Assembly (NCBI GenBank): GCA_000444245.1
Contig: ATSW01008397.1
Coordinates: 1-21,244, forward strand
Reading direction: 5' to 3'
Origin: Botryllus schlosseri
Taxonomy: Eukaryota; Chordata; Ascidiacea; Stolidobranchia; Styelidae
Length of the DNA: 21,244 nucleotides
This document shows positions 19,565 through 21,244 of the stretch, piece by piece. Position numbers and translations under genes: made by a program. Every line of letters begins with the position of its first letter. Positions within the stretch are counted from its first letter, which is position 1. A model generated the notes under the pieces. It ran no database searches and had not been told where the DNA came from. It saw nothing but the letters and a program-made list of their open reading frames with translations.

Positions 19565-20622
19565 GTCAGATTTCAAAATATTCTTTCGTTGTTGTGGTTG
19601 TTGTTTGATTGTTTGTCCGGTTCAGAGTCACCCTGCATTCTATAGTTATTTCGATTAACGTACATCATCATATTTTCGTTTGTAGACCTTTCCCGTGGCA
19701 ATGAGCGTTAAACGTGAATTTGTATTTTTACTTATTCTAAATGTCATCTATTTCTCCAATGATTTTAAAATTTATCCGCTGCTTGTTTTCTTTGTTTCTG
19801 TAATTTATAAGAACCTAATAATTCTTTCTTTCGAAACAGACTATATATTCATATTGGCAAATTTATTCCACTCTCAGCTTTTCGACTAACTCTCGTCGAG
19901 AGCGCACGCCAGTAAGTGCGGTTAACCACATACGAAATATAAAATTTTTGAGGTTCTGACGTAGCAATGACTTGTAAACAGACTGACGAACGACATATAT
20001 AACAACGCACATGGTTAACGGTAAAACAGAAACAAACTCCACTTATAAACATAATCGAATAACAATATACAGCACAAAAAAAAATTCCCAGAGTATAGAG
20101 ATGTTTTTTGTGGCGGCGCAGGATCGGCTGTTGCAGTTCTGTTTAGGTTGATATAGAACCTTGAAATGAAACAAAGAGAGCGACAACGAACAACTATGGA
20201 AAACTGATAGCTCTACTATAGTATTTAACCCGTTTCGGGTGTTTCAGGAGGTGTTGTCCAACGGCAGAATTCAAGACGTTATCTAATCATAGTCGCGCAT
20301 CGGACAACACCTGCTTACCACAAAAATTTATTTCTGTGTTGGGATTTGGATTAACCGCATTTACTGACGCGCGCTCCTGATGAGAGTCAGTCATATAGCT
20401 TAAAGTCGAATTTTTACCACCAGAAGCATATTCATTTTTACGATAACAGACTCAAACCACTGAATTTAACACTGTTTCTATAAAGAGTATTAAATCATTC
20501 TTTCTGGCGGTGCGTCCATTTTACATCTTGTCGCAAAGGCTAACTGCTTTCATGGCGTCCGCTTAATAGCATTTCCTTCAATTGTGATAGACATTTGAAC
20601 ATAACATTGAATCCCGACGCAG
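19565..20622 (+). other. MMP intron 2, splits the cysteine-switch arginine
   Basis: About 1.06 kb in phase 2, from AAG|GTCAGA to CCGACGCAG|ATGCGG. Splicing rebuilds AGA (Arg190) before TGC (Cys191). A 14-bp near-perfect inverted repeat lies at 20246-20315, and a strongly hydrophobic but anonymous frame lies at 19695-19889. Confidence 0.85.
20246..20315. repeat. Inverted repeat in MMP intron 2
   Basis: AGGTGTTGTCC (20249-20259) is the exact reverse complement of GGACAACACCT (20302-20312), and the match extends to 13 of 14 outward (AGGAGGTGTTGTCC against AGCAGGTGTTGTCC). The loop is 42 bp. No target duplication was recognised, so it need not be a transposon. Confidence 0.5.
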
Positions 20623-20976
20623 ATGCGGAGTGCCAGACCGAACTGCAGGTATCAAAGAGCATAGAAGAGAGGAATTGGCAATCGAAGATATTTTCGAGAC
20701 AAATTCATCGCTCACCCTCAAGACTGCAGAATTCGAAGCAAATAAGACGATACAGCGGGTTGACAGTAATGTCACAGAGCCCCTCACGACAAGGCAAACA
20801 CCGACGACGGCTCAAGACGACATGACAAGCGGAGATTACGAGCCGGATCTTGCCAGATCGAGAAGATCGGTGGATGTTGAAGCGGGTTTCGCCGTTGAGT
20901 ACGGAAAGAAGAGGGAGGAAAGTTTGGAATATTTGATCGGCGCGGTATCCGAGGCGAGGCTGCCTGAAGAATCCCG
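20623..20976 (+). CDS. MMP: Matrix metalloproteinase, exon 3 (cysteine switch, spacer and furin-like site)
   Basis: The first base completes Arg190. CGVPD follows (191-195), giving QPRCGVPD, the MMP cysteine switch whose Cys ligates the catalytic zinc in the zymogen. Cys191 is the only cysteine of the propeptide after the signal peptide, as expected. Residues 196-267 form a Thr/Glu/Asp-rich spacer with sequons NSS (217), NKT (230) and NVT (239). Then RSRR (268-271) matches the RxxR furin/proprotein-convertase pattern, suggesting activation in the secretory pathway. Furin-type MMPs usually have this site 10-20 residues after CGVPD and directly before the catalytic domain. Here it is 75 residues away, and 36 further residues (SVDVEAGFAVEYGKKREES... 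to PEES), then a split Arg codon, follow before donor CCCG|GTAAGT (phase 2). The catalytic HExxHxxGxxH domain is not in the window, so the gene is partial. Confidence 0.9.
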
Positions 20977-21244
20977 GTAAGTTTGAATAAACAACCATAA
21001 TGTAGCAAACCGTCGTAACAAAACCGCAGTCCATGGCGGAATATAATGCTGGTATGGTCTTGGTAATTTCCTGGGTCATGCGTAATGCTACCTATGTACT
21101 GATTGATAATTGTATATAGTCATTAATGAATTATACTTCCACTTTATCGTAGTATCCAAGTAGGTTTTGTCTATTTGTAACACACATCGTTGGTATAAGT
21201 CGGTACGTTTACAGACTACTTCCAGTTCACTTGGGCCGTTTTTT
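20977..21244 (+). other. MMP intron 3, runs off the window
   Basis: Starts with a consensus GTAAGT. I see no acceptor followed by catalytic-domain coding sequence (such as YxLxxxxWxxxxLTY) before the window ends, so the next exon lies outside. Confidence 0.7.

Noticed and set aside
19695-19889. Very hydrophobic 64-residue frame in MMP intron 2
   Set aside because: Phe/Ile/Leu richness follows from the T-rich intron sequence. The frame is not flanked by splice sites compatible with the phase-2 intron.
1-21244. CRISPR array, bacterial operon or rRNA
   Set aside because: No regularly spaced repeats, no ribosome-binding-site/ORF packing and no rRNA sequence. The spliced MMP gene marks this as animal DNA.

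Overview
The window looks like animal (metazoan) genomic DNA, most likely an invertebrate. It holds one clearly recognisable protein gene, split by long introns with GT-AG borders, at the right-hand end. The rest is mostly AT-leaning non-coding DNA carrying short non-autonomous DNA transposons. CG dinucleotides are common by eye, which argues against a heavily CpG-depleted vertebrate genome. I cannot name the species or phylum.

Layout. Positions 1-1422 show nothing I can identify. Positions 1423-2227 hold one hAT-like MITE (1423-1844) and a weaker Tol2-like candidate (1910-2227). A TATA/initiator-like core lies at 2861-2895, and an unusually long open frame of unknown nature follows at 3111-3818. 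A clean 991-bp non-autonomous hAT element (4874-5864) sits between perfect 8-bp target duplications. A possible TATA+TCAGTC core promoter lies at 7236-7270. A 487-bp long-terminal-inverted-repeat MITE (8144-8630), also with a perfect 8-bp duplication, is inserted into what looks like an older MITE (7957-8786). About 7 kb (8787-15991) then has only small hairpins and unconvincing reading frames. It ends at a diverged tandem duplication of about 188 bp (15992-16365).

The gene. From 17327 to beyond the right edge runs the 5' part of a matrix metalloproteinase (MMP) gene on the + strand. Exon 1 encodes a signal peptide. Exon 2 encodes the propeptide peptidoglycan-binding-like helical domain. Exon 3 begins inside the cysteine switch: joining the phase-2 junction 19564/20623 restores MGQPRCGVPD. 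The zinc-binding catalytic domain (HExxHxxGxxH) and any hemopexin domain would lie in exons outside the window. Two features are unusual for an MMP propeptide. There is a long acidic Asp/Glu/Gly-rich insertion between the FGYV helix and the ALIKYQ helix. There is also a long glycosylatable spacer between CGVPD and a furin-like RSRR site, followed by about 37 further residues before the exon ends.

I found no convincing rRNA, tRNA, CRISPR or viral element. The transposons are short, lack transposase coding capacity and probably have no functional relation to the MMP gene.
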